Positions 36,102-45,441 of a stretch of 64,000 nt of DNA are shown piece after piece. The stretch lies in NCBI GenBank assembly GCA_964627535.1, contig CAZVJW010000012.1, forward strand, positions 1 to 64,000, given 5' to 3'. The notes below the pieces were generated by a model. That model saw nothing but the letters and a program-made list of their open reading frames with translations, did no database searches and was not told the DNA's origin. This stretch comes from UBA1447 sp964627535 (lineage in GTDB: Bacteria > Bacillota > Clostridia > Oscillospirales > Acutalibacteraceae). Within the stretch, counting starts at the first letter, position 1; every line of letters starts with the position of its first letter. A program made the translations under genes and the position numbers.

Positions 36102-38090
36102 ATGAAGGGATTTAAAAGACCTGTTTCGCTTCTGCTGTCGCTGGTCATGTTTTTTTCCGTCGTATCCGTTGGCGTTACCGGTATTGCCGGTTCCGCTGAA
36201 ACCGGGTTCACAGCACAACGCGTGAAACTTGACAGCAGCTCCGCAGCTGCCGAGGTTAAACCGGCTGTCATGGCCGAAACCGGCAAAACGGCCGCAAAGA
36301 CCGAAACCGTCAGGACAGATGCAAAGACCGAAACAGACTCCTGCGATTGCCCGAATAATCCGTTTATCGTTGTTCCGGGCATCACCGATTCCGATGTCGC
36401 GTTGCTTAACGCTGACGGAAGCCCCATTCTCGGAGCGGACGGAAAACCTTATATCAAGGGCGGGTTCATGATTGAACAGGACAATATTATAAAAGATGTT
36501 GCCGGGAAACTCGCCTTGCCGCTTGCGAAGATGCTGATAACCCAAAAGGATAACGGTTTTACCGATGCGGTTTACGAGGCGGCAAAGCCTGTATTTTGGA
36601 GGCAGGCAACCAATCCGGACGGAACGCCCGTGCAGAACCTGCAAGTGGTGAGATACGAAGAATCCTTTGCCAATCTTACGCAGGAACAAATTGATAACCT
36701 TTTCATAAACATTCCTCTTCAGGGAATTTGCGAAAAAATCGGCTATGACCATGTCTATTATTTTGCATTCAACATTATCGGCGACCCGATGGAGACCGCG
36801 AGAGAGCTTGACAAGTTTATCCAGAATGTAAAAGCTCAAACCGGGCACGACAAAGTTAATATTCTTAACGCAAGCCTTGGCGCTTCCATCTTTACCTCCT
36901 ATTGCGAGCAGTTTAAAGATAAGGGCGATGTTCAAAAGGTTGTCAATGTTGTAGCGTTGAATAACGGTTCCATGATTTTAAGAGATATCTATGCCGGCAA
37001 CCTTGACCTTTCCGGTGAAATGCTTTACCGCGATTATTTCCCGACAGCTTTGGCTGACGGAGATTCAAAAACAATCGGCTATCTTGTTAATCTGCTTATC
37101 AGGCTGATACCGAAGCAAATTCTTTCGGACACCTTTAATGCGGTGCTGAATGGCGCAATGGACGGGATGCTGCGCTGCGCGCCGAATTTCTGGGCAATGA
37201 TACCCAAAGAAGACTATCCCGCTCTTGCGGAAAAATGGCTTTCAGACCCTAAATACGCCATTATGAGGGCAAAGACAGATGCTTTCTACCAGGCGCAGCT
37301 CAACCTGGAAGACAATCTGAACTATATGATAAAAGAAGAGGGGCTGGAATTTAACAATGTTTGCGGCTACAGCCTCCACTTCAGCGATATTACCAGCATT
37401 TTAGCCATTCTGGGATCCAACGCAAGCATCAATTCTGACAGTGTGATTCATGTGCAGTCAACCGCAATGGGCGCGACAGCAGCCCCCGCGGGCCAGCAAT
37501 TGCCTTCCGACTACCTTGCCGCGCACGCTGGCAGCAAATACATTTCACCCGACAAAGGCGTTGACGCTTCGACTTGCGCATTCCCGGATAATACATGGTT
37601 CTTTTATATGCAGCAGCACGAGGATGCCGGATGCAACGCGGCATGCATGAACCTTGTCGGCGAGCTTTTCCTAAACCCGGACATGAAGAATATCAACTCT
37701 AATCCGGCCAGTTATCCTCAGTTTAATACGACAAGCAACAGCAAAGACCTCCGCCGGCATCTTGAGCCTGAAGCCAAAGTTGTTCTTGCCGAATATGAGG
37801 CGGGTACTTATACTATCACCCCGGATGATTTAATCGAATTAAGGACCGCCATAACGCAAGGCCAATCTGTTTTGGCGGCGACTAAGGGCGACCAGGCACA
37901 GGTTGACGCCGCATCGGCACGAATTAATGCTATCCTTATAAAAATCGGTTACCGCGACGCGCCTGTACCTGCCGAGGCTCCGGACCCTGTAACGGTCTTT
38001 TTCACCAATCTGCTTGAAACACTGCTGAAGGCGGCGAGCGACGCGGAATACAAGCATGTGGGACCCCAAGGATTTTCGGATAGATTTTAG
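36102..38090 (+). CDS. secreted alpha/beta hydrolase, lipase/LCAT-like, paralog 1
   Basis: 662 residues. A signal peptide ends near residue 32, and a threonine/alanine/glutamate-rich linker follows. The hydrolase fold begins at FIVVPGITDSDV (88-99). The nucleophile elbow reads NASLG with S258; the usual GxSxG has lost its first glycine. A conserved late block, ISPDxxVDAST...TWFF...QH, shared with the paralog at 43393, should carry the catalytic histidine. The last 100 residues contain a FIVAR-like helical unit. Its role may be in lipid or polysaccharide-ester cleavage outside the cell. The substrate is not predictable. AAGGGGG lies upstream of the ATG. Confidence 0.75.
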   Translation: MKGFKRPVSLLLSLVMFFSVVSVGVTGIAGSAETGFTAQRVKLDSSSAAAEVKPAVMAETGKTAAKTETVRTDAKTETDSCDCPNNPFIVVPGITDSDVALLNADGSPILGADGKPYIKGGFMIEQDNIIKDVAGKLALPLAKMLITQKDNGFTDAVYEAAKPVFWRQATNPDGTPVQNLQVVRYEESFANLTQEQIDNLFINIPLQGICEKIGYDHVYYFAFNIIGDPMETARELDKFIQNVKAQTGHDKVNILNASLGASIFTSYCEQFKDKGDVQKVVNVVALNNGSMILRDIYAGNLDLSGEMLYRDYFPTALADGDSKTIGYLVNLLIRLIPKQILSDTFNAVLNGAMDGMLRCAPNFWAMIPKEDYPALAEKWLSDPKYAIMRAKTDAFYQAQLNLEDNLNYMIKEEGLEFNNVCGYSLHFSDITSILAILGSNASINSDSVIHVQSTAMGATAAPAGQQLPSDYLAAHAGSKYISPDKGVDASTCAFPDNTWFFYMQQHEDAGCNAACMNLVGELFLNPDMKNINSNPASYPQFNTTSNSKDLRRHLEPEAKVVLAEYEAGTYTITPDDLIELRTAITQGQSVLAATKGDQAQVDAASARINAILIKIGYRDAPVPAEAPDPVTVFFTNLLETLLKAASDAEYKHVGPQGFSDRF

Positions 38091-38106
38091 TCAAGCCTAA
38101 AATGAC

Positions 38107-38137
38107 GGCGTGCGGCATAAATTGCCGCACGCCTTTT
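38107..38137 (+). terminator. terminator after lipase-like paralog 1
   Basis: Perfect 11-bp arms GGCGTGCGGCA and TGCCGCACGCC, then TTTT. Confidence 0.85.
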
Positions 38138-38271
38138 CATTCGGAAATAATTCGAACCTGAAACAAATCTATTCCGGTGTATTCCGGTTTTTTGTGTTAT
38201 TTAATAATAAACCGGGAGTTCGGTTGTTCTCCACGGAACAAAGACTGTTGATGCCGCTCAACAGACCCTGT

Positions 38272-39024
38272 TTATCTGGTTACCCAAACAGCGGGGCGAA
38301 CACCGACATAGGCGTTATCAACGAAGTCATATACACCGCCCGTATCGCCGCTGTAATAAACATCTGCCGCACTGATTGGATAGGTGCCGGGGGACCTGAG
38401 CCACCAAGCGGCATTCCCGGCATACGGACTCTCTGAATATACATTCAGGCCTTCGTTTTCTGCAAAATCCGTTCCCGTTGCTATGCGGGTTTCATCGCTT
38501 GTAAAATATTTTCCGGCTTCCTCAAGGCTTAAGAGAAAGACTTTATCGTTTGTATTGTTTCCGCCCTTTGCTCCTTTTTCGGAATTATCTTGTGTTGCTA
38601 CTGTTGTTTCGGCAACCACCGCTTTTTCTTTTTCGGTGAAGGCGGCACTTAAAAATTCTTCATTAAGCCATTTGCGCAGGGTACATGTTTCCCACGTGAC
38701 GCTTTTACGCTCAATATTATACGGTTTGCTGTTTAAAATTTTTTCGGATATCAAAAGCACTTTTTCTTTTTCGGCGGCAAGCACAATCCAGGCGATTTTT
38801 TCATTTCCGTCAGCAGTATTATTATTTTGCTCAAAGCTTCCGAAGTACACCAGGTTCCCGGCTTCCGCTTTCTTGACAGAAGTAAATTCCGCAGTTGTTT
38901 CCTCCGGCAGTAAAACGGTTTCAAGTATGCTGTTGTCCTTTCCGGTTTGATTGCCACATGATGTCAAGACCGGTACCAGCATAAGCATTGCCATTATTGC
39001 AGGAATTATTTTTCTTGTTTTCAT
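38272..39024 (-). CDS. DUF6273 lipoprotein
   Basis: 250 residues from the ATG at 39024, with GGAGG eight bases upstream. The signal ends in the lipobox VLTSC with the lipid cysteine at position 23. The mature part has the pattern of DUF6273: LVYFGSFEQ, IAWIVLAAE, TCTLRKWLNEEFL, AAWWLRSPG and a final YVGVRPAVWV. The family is common in gut Clostridia and often decorates surface proteins; no activity is known. It lies convergent to lipase paralog 1. Confidence 0.85.
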   Translation of the reverse strand: MKTRKIIPAIMAMLMLVPVLTSCGNQTGKDNSILETVLLPEETTAEFTSVKKAEAGNLVYFGSFEQNNNTADGNEKIAWIVLAAEKEKVLLISEKILNSKPYNIERKSVTWETCTLRKWLNEEFLSAAFTEKEKAVVAETTVATQDNSEKGAKGGNNTNDKVFLLSLEEAGKYFTSDETRIATGTDFAENEGLNVYSESPYAGNAAWWLRSPGTYPISAADVYYSGDTGGVYDFVDNAYVGVRPAVWVTR

Positions 39025-39093
39025 CGGCAATTCCTCCAAATCAGATTAAACAAATTATAATCAATGCTTTCATAAAATTCAACCCTTATCGAA

Positions 39094-39115
39094 TAATACT
39101 AATCGGCGATGAAAA
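39094..39115. repeat. remnant of the MITE-like repeat end
   Basis: AATACTAATCGGCGATGAAAA resembles the ATACTAAT end and the following CGATTAAAA of copies B and C. Only the end is left. Confidence 0.35.
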
Positions 39116-39161
39116 GCAAGGAAGCGGAACCGAAGGGATATTTCGATTAATCATAAGTTTA

Positions 39162-39197
39162 CGGGGGCTGCCGGAAATAACCGGCAGCCCCGTTTTT
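39162..39197. terminator. strong hairpin 3' of the clostripain gene
   Basis: CGGGGCTGCCGG pairs with CCGGCAGCCCCG. It is 18 bp beyond the stop of the minus-strand gene, but the T run is on the plus strand (GTTTTTGTT). It may work weakly for the minus transcript or block antisense transcription. Confidence 0.6.
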
Positions 39198-39209
39198 GTT
39201 AGATATTTA

Positions 39210-41492
39210 TTAAATCGTGAAATCCACCGTCTCCGTCCAATAGTTATTATTATAGATATCGGTCAGCATAAAGCAAACCTCTGTATTGTATTCACCGATA
39301 TCCTCATAACTGACTGCCGGCAAACTGCTTCCGATTGTGACGGGGTCACCGTAATAGTACTGACCGTCATATGTCCCGTCGTACATATAATAGTCACAAT
39401 AGAATTCTATCACATCGCCCTGGTAAAAGTCCTTCAGCCCTTTTGCCGCGGTATCAAAATCCTCTGTTTGATAGCGGTATCCCGCAATAAAACCATCAGG
39501 GTATTCGTTATCCCAATACAAAACAATCTCAATATCATCACCGTTGTTCAAAACAGCCGGCACATAACCGTAGGTATACCAGTCGGTCTCGCTGTTGTAT
39601 TCTTCATACTCGGCATAGAACGGAACCGTCTGGCCGTCAATCGCCACCCAGGTATAGTCAAAATCCACTTTCAGGTCACCGGCATCATCAAGATTATACC
39701 GGTTGTCCCCGCCAAGGTCGACGAAGCCTTCCCCGTCGTCAAGGAAGACCTGCATTTCCACATAGGTAATCAGGTCCCAGTCTTCATCCGTCATCGGTAG
39801 AGCGTAATAATCGCCTTTGTCGATAATTTCTTTCATCTCAAACTGCGTACTCGCGTAAATATCGCTGTATGAGCTTTCAGCGGTTTGATCAAACCAGGAA
39901 TACTGCGAATAATCGGTTTCGTTTCCGTTATCCTCCACCCCGGTTAAGGTCTGCAGGGGTGAGTCTGCCGCGCCTTCGGCCATTGATTCCCCGCCTGCCA
40001 TGATACTCATAAATTTGTCAAAGAATTCGGTGCATTCATCTCCGTAACCGATTAATTTAAATTCCTTCAGCATTGTATCATAATAATCGGGATAGTCGAA
40101 CGGATAATACATGGCCAGGCCGTTTGCTGACGAAATGGAGTTATTGGTGTATTTTACCGCGCTGCCGATTGCCGATTTTAATGCGTCGGAACCGTCCACA
40201 CCCGCTTTGTTGACATAATCAATAATATCGATTTGTTCGAATCCGCCGTCACCGAAGTCTTTGGCGTCGGCACGCGCTGTGGAGATTGTGGTGTAGTTGA
40301 AGCTGTTCAGCGCAACCGCGGAGTTTGCCATGTAGGTGCACATTTTCTCGTATGTACCCGGTATTTCGCGCAGCTCCGTAACAGCAAGCGTGCGGCTTTC
40401 CGTATCATAATCCCCGGGTGCGTTGACAAAGTCATCAATCAATGTCTTTGCAAGGTCAACTGTTTGTATGGAAGGATTGCTTCCAAATGCATTCAGCCAG
40501 TTTGTGTAATACCAGCCCGTACCCGGCTCGAGATCTTCGGAAGCAATTAAATAATCCGCATACGGCTCCATGGTATAAGCTGTTTCGATCGTGCCCATTA
40601 AACAGGCATCAAACCCGACAAAATCAAATTTTATTCCGCCGTTTTTCATTGCCGCGGAAAGATCGGACAATTCGAGCGTGTCCCCTTCGAAGTATTCGTC
40701 GGAGCCGTAACCGGATACGGTTCCGCCGCCGTGATCCCAGAAGATAATGCAATAGCGGTTGGCGGGATAGTTTTTAGCTGACCAGGAAATAAAGCCCGTC
40801 ACTGTGTCGGGCTCCACCATGCTGACAAGACCGAGATCATCTTTTTCAACCAGCATCCGGTTTTCAACAGCAAAACGCTGGCAGGTACCGCTTCGGATCG
40901 CGGAGTTTTCCCACGATGCAGCGCCGCCGGTCTGTATAACAAGGTTCACATTGCTGCCGAGATTGGCCTGCAGCATTTCATTAATATCCGCCGTGGCGCA
41001 ACCCGCTCCCCCAGACTCCAGGTTGGAGCCGATGATGTTAAGCATAACCGTTACTTTGTCCTTGCCGCTGCCGACAATTGATGTGAAGCTGTTGCGCATG
41101 TCACCCGAATTTGAAGATGTGCCGGGCTTGGTTGGGTCATTACCGGAATTATCGTTGTCATTCACAACCAGCCCGAGAATGACCGCAACGATAATGATTA
41201 AAGCTACAATCCCCGCAACAACCAAAGCGATTATGAGCAAACCGTTTTTCTTTTTCTTCGGCGGTGTCCATTGCTGCTGAACCAAAGGGTTATATTGGGG
41301 CTGTACAGGCGGTACCGCTTGCTGCTGCGCAGGGGGCGTCCATTGAGGCTGCGCAGGCGGTACGAACTGAGGCTGAGCTTGCTGAGCCGGCTGTGCCATT
41401 TCCTTTAACGGGGCTGCGCATCGTTGGCAAAAATTGTTCTCCGCTGTGTTTTTCTCTCCGCACTTTTGACAAAAAGTGAATTCATTTTCCAT
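39210..41492 (-). CDS. clostripain-family (C11) peptidase with zinc ribbon and membrane anchor
   Basis: 760 residues from the ATG at 41492. Residues 1-25 carry a zinc ribbon (FCQKCGEKN...FCQRCAAP). A Pro/Gln-rich linker with repeated QWTPPAQ units and a lysine cluster precede one membrane helix near residues 85-108. The extracellular part has the C11 fold, with the catalytic histidine in FWDHGGGTVSGYGSDE and cysteine in FDACLMGTIETAY. A beta-rich acidic C-terminal region of about 250 residues follows. C11 enzymes cut after Arg or Lys and are often self-processing. A GGGGG site lies ten bases before the ATG. Confidence 0.88.
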   Translation of the reverse strand: MENEFTFCQKCGEKNTAENNFCQRCAAPLKEMAQPAQQAQPQFVPPAQPQWTPPAQQQAVPPVQPQYNPLVQQQWTPPKKKKNGLLIIALVVAGIVALIIIVAVILGLVVNDNDNSGNDPTKPGTSSNSGDMRNSFTSIVGSGKDKVTVMLNIIGSNLESGGAGCATADINEMLQANLGSNVNLVIQTGGAASWENSAIRSGTCQRFAVENRMLVEKDDLGLVSMVEPDTVTGFISWSAKNYPANRYCIIFWDHGGGTVSGYGSDEYFEGDTLELSDLSAAMKNGGIKFDFVGFDACLMGTIETAYTMEPYADYLIASEDLEPGTGWYYTNWLNAFGSNPSIQTVDLAKTLIDDFVNAPGDYDTESRTLAVTELREIPGTYEKMCTYMANSAVALNSFNYTTISTARADAKDFGDGGFEQIDIIDYVNKAGVDGSDALKSAIGSAVKYTNNSISSANGLAMYYPFDYPDYYDTMLKEFKLIGYGDECTEFFDKFMSIMAGGESMAEGAADSPLQTLTGVEDNGNETDYSQYSWFDQTAESSYSDIYASTQFEMKEIIDKGDYYALPMTDEDWDLITYVEMQVFLDDGEGFVDLGGDNRYNLDDAGDLKVDFDYTWVAIDGQTVPFYAEYEEYNSETDWYTYGYVPAVLNNGDDIEIVLYWDNEYPDGFIAGYRYQTEDFDTAAKGLKDFYQGDVIEFYCDYYMYDGTYDGQYYYGDPVTIGSSLPAVSYEDIGEYNTEVCFMLTDIYNNNYWTETVDFTI

Positions 41493-41879
41493 TTTGCATT
41501 TACCCCCTGACAAATTCTGTTTGCCGCAACCTTCGGATTATTTTTATTTTAACACTTGTAATATTATAATGCAATAATTATGAAAATATATTGTTTTTCT
41601 ATTGCATTTCCTGCCAACTGACTTTAAACTATTCGTAGCAACGCAGTGGCTGCATTTAGATGCTGGATATTAGATGTTAGACGAAAGAACGGTGGTCTGA
41701 AGGGGACATCCCGTGCGCGGGCTTTTTCATCCCGGATTTTGAGGGTTCGGCATCCCAACCAAACCTTGGGTTTGGTTATACCAAATCTCGGGTTTGGTAT
41801 AAACCAAACCACAGGTATTGCAGGCTTGACTAATCGCTCATTAAATTCAAACTGATATATCTGAAGGGGACAGCATTTT
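41493..41879. other. intergenic stretch with nested palindromes
   Basis: Between divergent genes. It contains the palindrome cluster at 41757-41811 and a 13-bp direct repeat, TCTGAAGGGGACA, at 41696-41708 and 41860-41872; the second copy serves as the ribosome binding site of the next gene. No gene was seen. Confidence 0.5.
41757..41811. repeat. AACCAAACC/GGTTTGGTT palindrome cluster
   Basis: AACCAAACC-TTG-GGTTTGGTT is followed at once by ATACCAAAT-CTCG-GGTTTGGTAT and then AAACCAAACC. Alternative pairings are possible, so it could switch structure or bind a dimeric protein. Confidence 0.6.
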
Positions 41880-43289
41880 ATGACTGACATTGAAAATAAC
41901 AATATCGCTCCTGTTGAGCTGTTAAAACGACAGAAAATTGCGGCAGTTATTATGGGAGCATTTTTAACGGGAGCGCTCTGGCGTTTCAGGGGTGAACACG
42001 GCTATGGCGCTTCCTGGGGTTTGCTGACGGTAGGTGTGATTTTCCTGCTGCTTGTTTTCGCTGTTTTCGGCTTCAGGCGCAAAATCAACTTTTTTCTGTA
42101 CTCTCTCACGGCGGTATCTTTTATGCTCACCACACCGGGTTGGGGTACACTTAACAGCCAGATAACCGGAATCCTCGAAAGCGGAGTATACACCGAAAAC
42201 GGCCAACAGATGCAGGTTTTCATCAATCCCCTTTCCGGCGTTTTTATCATGCTGTGCCTGGGTTTTGGGATGGCTGCGGTTTTCGCGTTTTTACTCGGGC
42301 GTTTTTTCAGCAACAAGCCGTACGGATGGAAAGAACTTCTGACTGTTCTCGCTGTTTATTTCGCGGTGAAGTATATAACGAGGGCAGCCGTTTCCCCTGC
42401 TGTTTTAAACCTTATTCAGCCGCAGGCCGTTGATATGTTCGCGCAGGGTCTGCAAAAAGCGGGCATTTCCGGCACACCGTGGCAGATGTATCTGCAGCAT
42501 TACTTTGACCACCCGTGGGCAAAAGCTTTCCACGGCGGAAGGAACTATTTTACATCCGTTAATATTATTTCATCCGCCATTACCGCTTTGGCGGTTTGGG
42601 GCACAGTGCGTTTCGGGTTAAAAGATAAAACCGGCAGCAGAATCATGCTTGGTATCTGCGCGGCTTTCGCTTTTGCCATCACCTTTGCCGACCTGTCGCT
42701 TTTTTTCTCCAGCGGCGGATACCGGATGGCACATACCTACGACTTGCTGTATAAACTCAGCGGTTGGGGTATGTGGGAATATTTCACCGGCTTTTTCGCA
42801 GGCGGGCTTATCATGCTGATTTTTGTTAAACAGCCGTTTGAAAGGCTGACGGCTTCCGCCGCCGCGGAGGAACCGTTCACCGCCAAAATGCCCGGTTGGC
42901 TTTACAATTTTTTGAATTTTGGTTTCACTTTTGTTATGTGCTTTTCGATAACCTTTATCCGTCCGTTTGCGGCGCGCTATGAGGAAAGCAAAGCTTATCT
43001 TCCGCTGTATATCAGCCTGAGCGCTGTTTTCTTAATTGTCGCAGCCATTGTTATTGTAAAAAAAGGCGCGGGGCTTCGCGGCATTGATTTCAGGCGTTTC
43101 TGCACCTTCGCGCTTCCGGTATTTTTCAGTGCGCATGTGTTGATTTATCTTTTCGCGGGTACGGAAAACATGCAGAATTTTCGCAGAAGCGGTGATGTCG
43201 CAAACATACTGGTTTTAATATCCTTTGTTGTTTTTGTGCCGGCCTATATGATTCTTTTCAAAAACGGCAAAGTCCGAACACTAAAATAA
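41880..43289 (+). CDS. polytopic membrane protein of unknown function
   Basis: 469 residues with about eleven to twelve predicted helices. I do not recognise the family. Conserved-looking polar spots inside or between helices include WRFRGEHGYGASWG near residue 35, KYITRAAVSP near 162, FHGGRNYF around 219 and GGYRMAHTYDLLY around 283. Such charged motifs suggest a transporter or membrane-bound enzyme. GAAGGGGA lies before the ATG. It is followed by the second lipase-like gene, which has its own promoter. Confidence 0.65.
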   Translation: MTDIENNNIAPVELLKRQKIAAVIMGAFLTGALWRFRGEHGYGASWGLLTVGVIFLLLVFAVFGFRRKINFFLYSLTAVSFMLTTPGWGTLNSQITGILESGVYTENGQQMQVFINPLSGVFIMLCLGFGMAAVFAFLLGRFFSNKPYGWKELLTVLAVYFAVKYITRAAVSPAVLNLIQPQAVDMFAQGLQKAGISGTPWQMYLQHYFDHPWAKAFHGGRNYFTSVNIISSAITALAVWGTVRFGLKDKTGSRIMLGICAAFAFAITFADLSLFFSSGGYRMAHTYDLLYKLSGWGMWEYFTGFFAGGLIMLIFVKQPFERLTASAAAEEPFTAKMPGWLYNFLNFGFTFVMCFSITFIRPFAARYEESKAYLPLYISLSAVFLIVAAIVIVKKGAGLRGIDFRRFCTFALPVFFSAHVLIYLFAGTENMQNFRRSGDVANILVLISFVVFVPAYMILFKNGKVRTLK

Positions 43290-43321
43290 GACTACGGATA
43301 TATTTATAATTTCAAAGATAT

Positions 43322-43350
43322 TTGAAAACTTTGAATATTTATGATAAAAT
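43322..43350 (+). promoter_or_regulatory. promoter of the second lipase-like gene
   Basis: TTGAAA, 17 bp, TAAAAT, 43 bp before the ATG at 43393. It resembles the promoter of paralog 1 in sequence and position. Confidence 0.6.
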
Positions 43351-43392
43351 GCACTCGGTTAGATTTTCTATAAATTGAAAGGCGGAAAAACA

Positions 43393-45315
43393 ATGAAACA
43401 CCTTGCGAAAAAGAGTATGTCCCTGCTGCTGGTTCTGGCAATGGTCTTCGGCACAATTGCCGCAAGCGGAATAACCTCCTATGCCGCACCGGAAAAAACC
43501 GTTGCAGCAACCGTGAAAAGCGAAAGCGAGCAGTTAACAGCCGCGTTGGGCAACAGACCGAACCCGATTGTAGTCGTGCCGGGGCTCGGCATGTCCGATG
43601 TCGCGGTTTATGACGACCAGGGCAATCAAATCAAAAATGACGGCACTTTTAAGGATCAATGGCGCGTGCTGAACCTTTGCACGGACGAAATTTTGGCCGA
43701 TATTTGGAAGCTTATCCCCAAGGCGTTGCTTTCCCTGGTATTTCAAAAAGATATGGGCTTAAGCGACATTATCAGGGATTATATGCCCGGTATGTTCCGG
43801 TACTCCACACACGATAATACAGGCAAATCGGTTGAAAATGTCAAGGCTATTGAACGCAACTACCCGCTCTCCGAGTATAATGAGGAAGATACGCGGGAAT
43901 TTTTTAATATGATGCCTATGGAGGATTATGTTAATCTGATAGGTTCAGACAGAATCTTCTGTTTTAACTTCCCGCCGTTTTCAAACACTTACGAACACGC
44001 CGCAAGGCTTGACGCGTTTGTTCAAATGGTAAAACAGCGGACCGGCTGCGACAAAGTAAACCTTGTGCCGCTGAGCTTAGGTTCAACTGTTACTAACGCC
44101 TATTTTGATATGTATGAGGACAAGCACGATATCGGTAAAGTTGTGCGTGTAGTCGGCTCCACCAACGGCAGCCTCGTTTTCGCCGACCTGGTCGGGCAAA
44201 ACTATTCGGACAATTCCGCAAGGCTGTTTTACAGAGATATCGCGCCGCAGCTCATGGACGGCTACCAGGGTTATATGATCAACATACTGTTAAGAATTTT
44301 ACCCAAAAAGGTGCTGAATAATGTGCTGGACGCCGCCTTTGAGGTTGTCCAAAAAGACTTTTTCACCAACATTCCCTCTATGTGGGCTACTGTACCAGCC
44401 GAGCGGTATGAAGAATACGCGGACAAATTCCTAAGCGGCCCGGACCACGCGGTTTTAAGGGCACAGACGGACAAGTATTACAACTATCAGCGTAATTTGG
44501 AAGCAAATGTCAAAAAACTGATTGACGACGGCGTTCAGATTTACAATATCTGCGGCTACGGTTTCAACTTCGGCGTAGGTTGGGGCGACTACCAGTATTT
44601 CCAATTCTTCAAATGCGCCGACGATATCAATTCCGACGGCATAATTCAGCTTTCCTCAACCGGCATGGGCACATATAGCGCCGCGCCTGGCACCACCTTC
44701 CCCGCCGGTTATAAGCAGCAGAATACGCACTGCACAAACACCGCGCACAACCATATATCGCCGGACAACACAGTTGACGCTTCCACCGGCTATCTGCCGG
44801 ACCAAACCTGGTTTTTTGCCGGCCAACATCATGAGATAGCCAACAATGATGTTGCCGTGCGGCTTGCGTGTATGCTGATGGGAACGGATACGATAACAAG
44901 CGTTTATTCCGACCCCAACTTCCCGCAGTTCAACGGCTCCCGCTACACCAAGCGGATTAACAACGACCTGATCCCCGCAGTAACCAAAGCACTGACCGGA
45001 ACCGACCTTTCCGCCACGGATATGACGGAGCTGAACGCAGCGCTCACAGAGGCGAACGCTATGCTCGCAAGCACCGTTGCGGATGACGCCCAGTGTGACG
45101 CGGTGGAAGCAAGGCTCAGAGCTATCCTGGTAAAAATCGGCGTTTATTCGGCTCCTGCGAAAGCAAAAACATCCGATGTACTTCTTGAAAAATCGCTCAA
45201 GTTTATCAGCGACAAACTCTGGGATAAATACGGTGCCTGCGGATTCAGCGAAATAGTCAAAACCAATTTTTCGTTTTCCGATATAGCAAAGACCGTTACC
45301 GGGTTGTTCAGTTAA
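43393..45315 (+). CDS. secreted alpha/beta hydrolase, lipase/LCAT-like, paralog 2
   Basis: 640 residues from the ATG at 43393 (AAAGGCGG upstream). The signal peptide ends near residue 31. The fold starts at NPIVVVPGLGMSDVAVYD, the same block as in paralog 1. The elbow reads PLSLGST with S228, again without the first glycine of GxSxG. The late ISPDNTVDAST...TWFF...QHH block aligns with paralog 1. The C-terminal part includes a FIVAR-like unit (AALTEANAMLASTVADDAQ). The two proteins are clear paralogs over their whole length and lie 5 kb apart, separated by a surface lipoprotein, a C11 peptidase and a membrane protein. Confidence 0.75.
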   Translation: MKHLAKKSMSLLLVLAMVFGTIAASGITSYAAPEKTVAATVKSESEQLTAALGNRPNPIVVVPGLGMSDVAVYDDQGNQIKNDGTFKDQWRVLNLCTDEILADIWKLIPKALLSLVFQKDMGLSDIIRDYMPGMFRYSTHDNTGKSVENVKAIERNYPLSEYNEEDTREFFNMMPMEDYVNLIGSDRIFCFNFPPFSNTYEHAARLDAFVQMVKQRTGCDKVNLVPLSLGSTVTNAYFDMYEDKHDIGKVVRVVGSTNGSLVFADLVGQNYSDNSARLFYRDIAPQLMDGYQGYMINILLRILPKKVLNNVLDAAFEVVQKDFFTNIPSMWATVPAERYEEYADKFLSGPDHAVLRAQTDKYYNYQRNLEANVKKLIDDGVQIYNICGYGFNFGVGWGDYQYFQFFKCADDINSDGIIQLSSTGMGTYSAAPGTTFPAGYKQQNTHCTNTAHNHISPDNTVDASTGYLPDQTWFFAGQHHEIANNDVAVRLACMLMGTDTITSVYSDPNFPQFNGSRYTKRINNDLIPAVTKALTGTDLSATDMTELNAALTEANAMLASTVADDAQCDAVEARLRAILVKIGVYSAPAKAKTSDVLLEKSLKFISDKLWDKYGACGFSEIVKTNFSFSDIAKTVTGLFS

Positions 45316-45330
45316 ATATTAGGCAAATTC

Positions 45331-45357
45331 GGGGCGGACGAAAGTCCGCTCCTTTTT
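45331..45357 (+). terminator. terminator after lipase-like paralog 2
   Basis: GGGCGGAC-GAAA-GTCCGCTC followed by TTTTT. Confidence 0.85.
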
Positions 45358-45365
45358 AATGAAAT

Positions 45366-45441
45366 AATGAAAAAGTGAAGCCGGCGCAAGCGCCTAATGA
45401 AGCCGCCCTGCGGGCTAAATTACGGGAAATGCTTCGCATTT
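45366..45441 (+). repeat. ATGAAG hairpin repeat, copy 2
   Basis: GTGAAG-CCGGCGCAAGCGCC, AATGAAG-CCGCCCTGCGGGC and AATGCTTCGCATT hairpins in the order seen at 34995-35080. Confidence 0.6.

Noticed and set aside
39210..39800. Plus-strand open frame of 270 codons at 38988-39800.
   Set aside because: It is antisense to the well supported C11 peptidase gene and has no recognisable domain.
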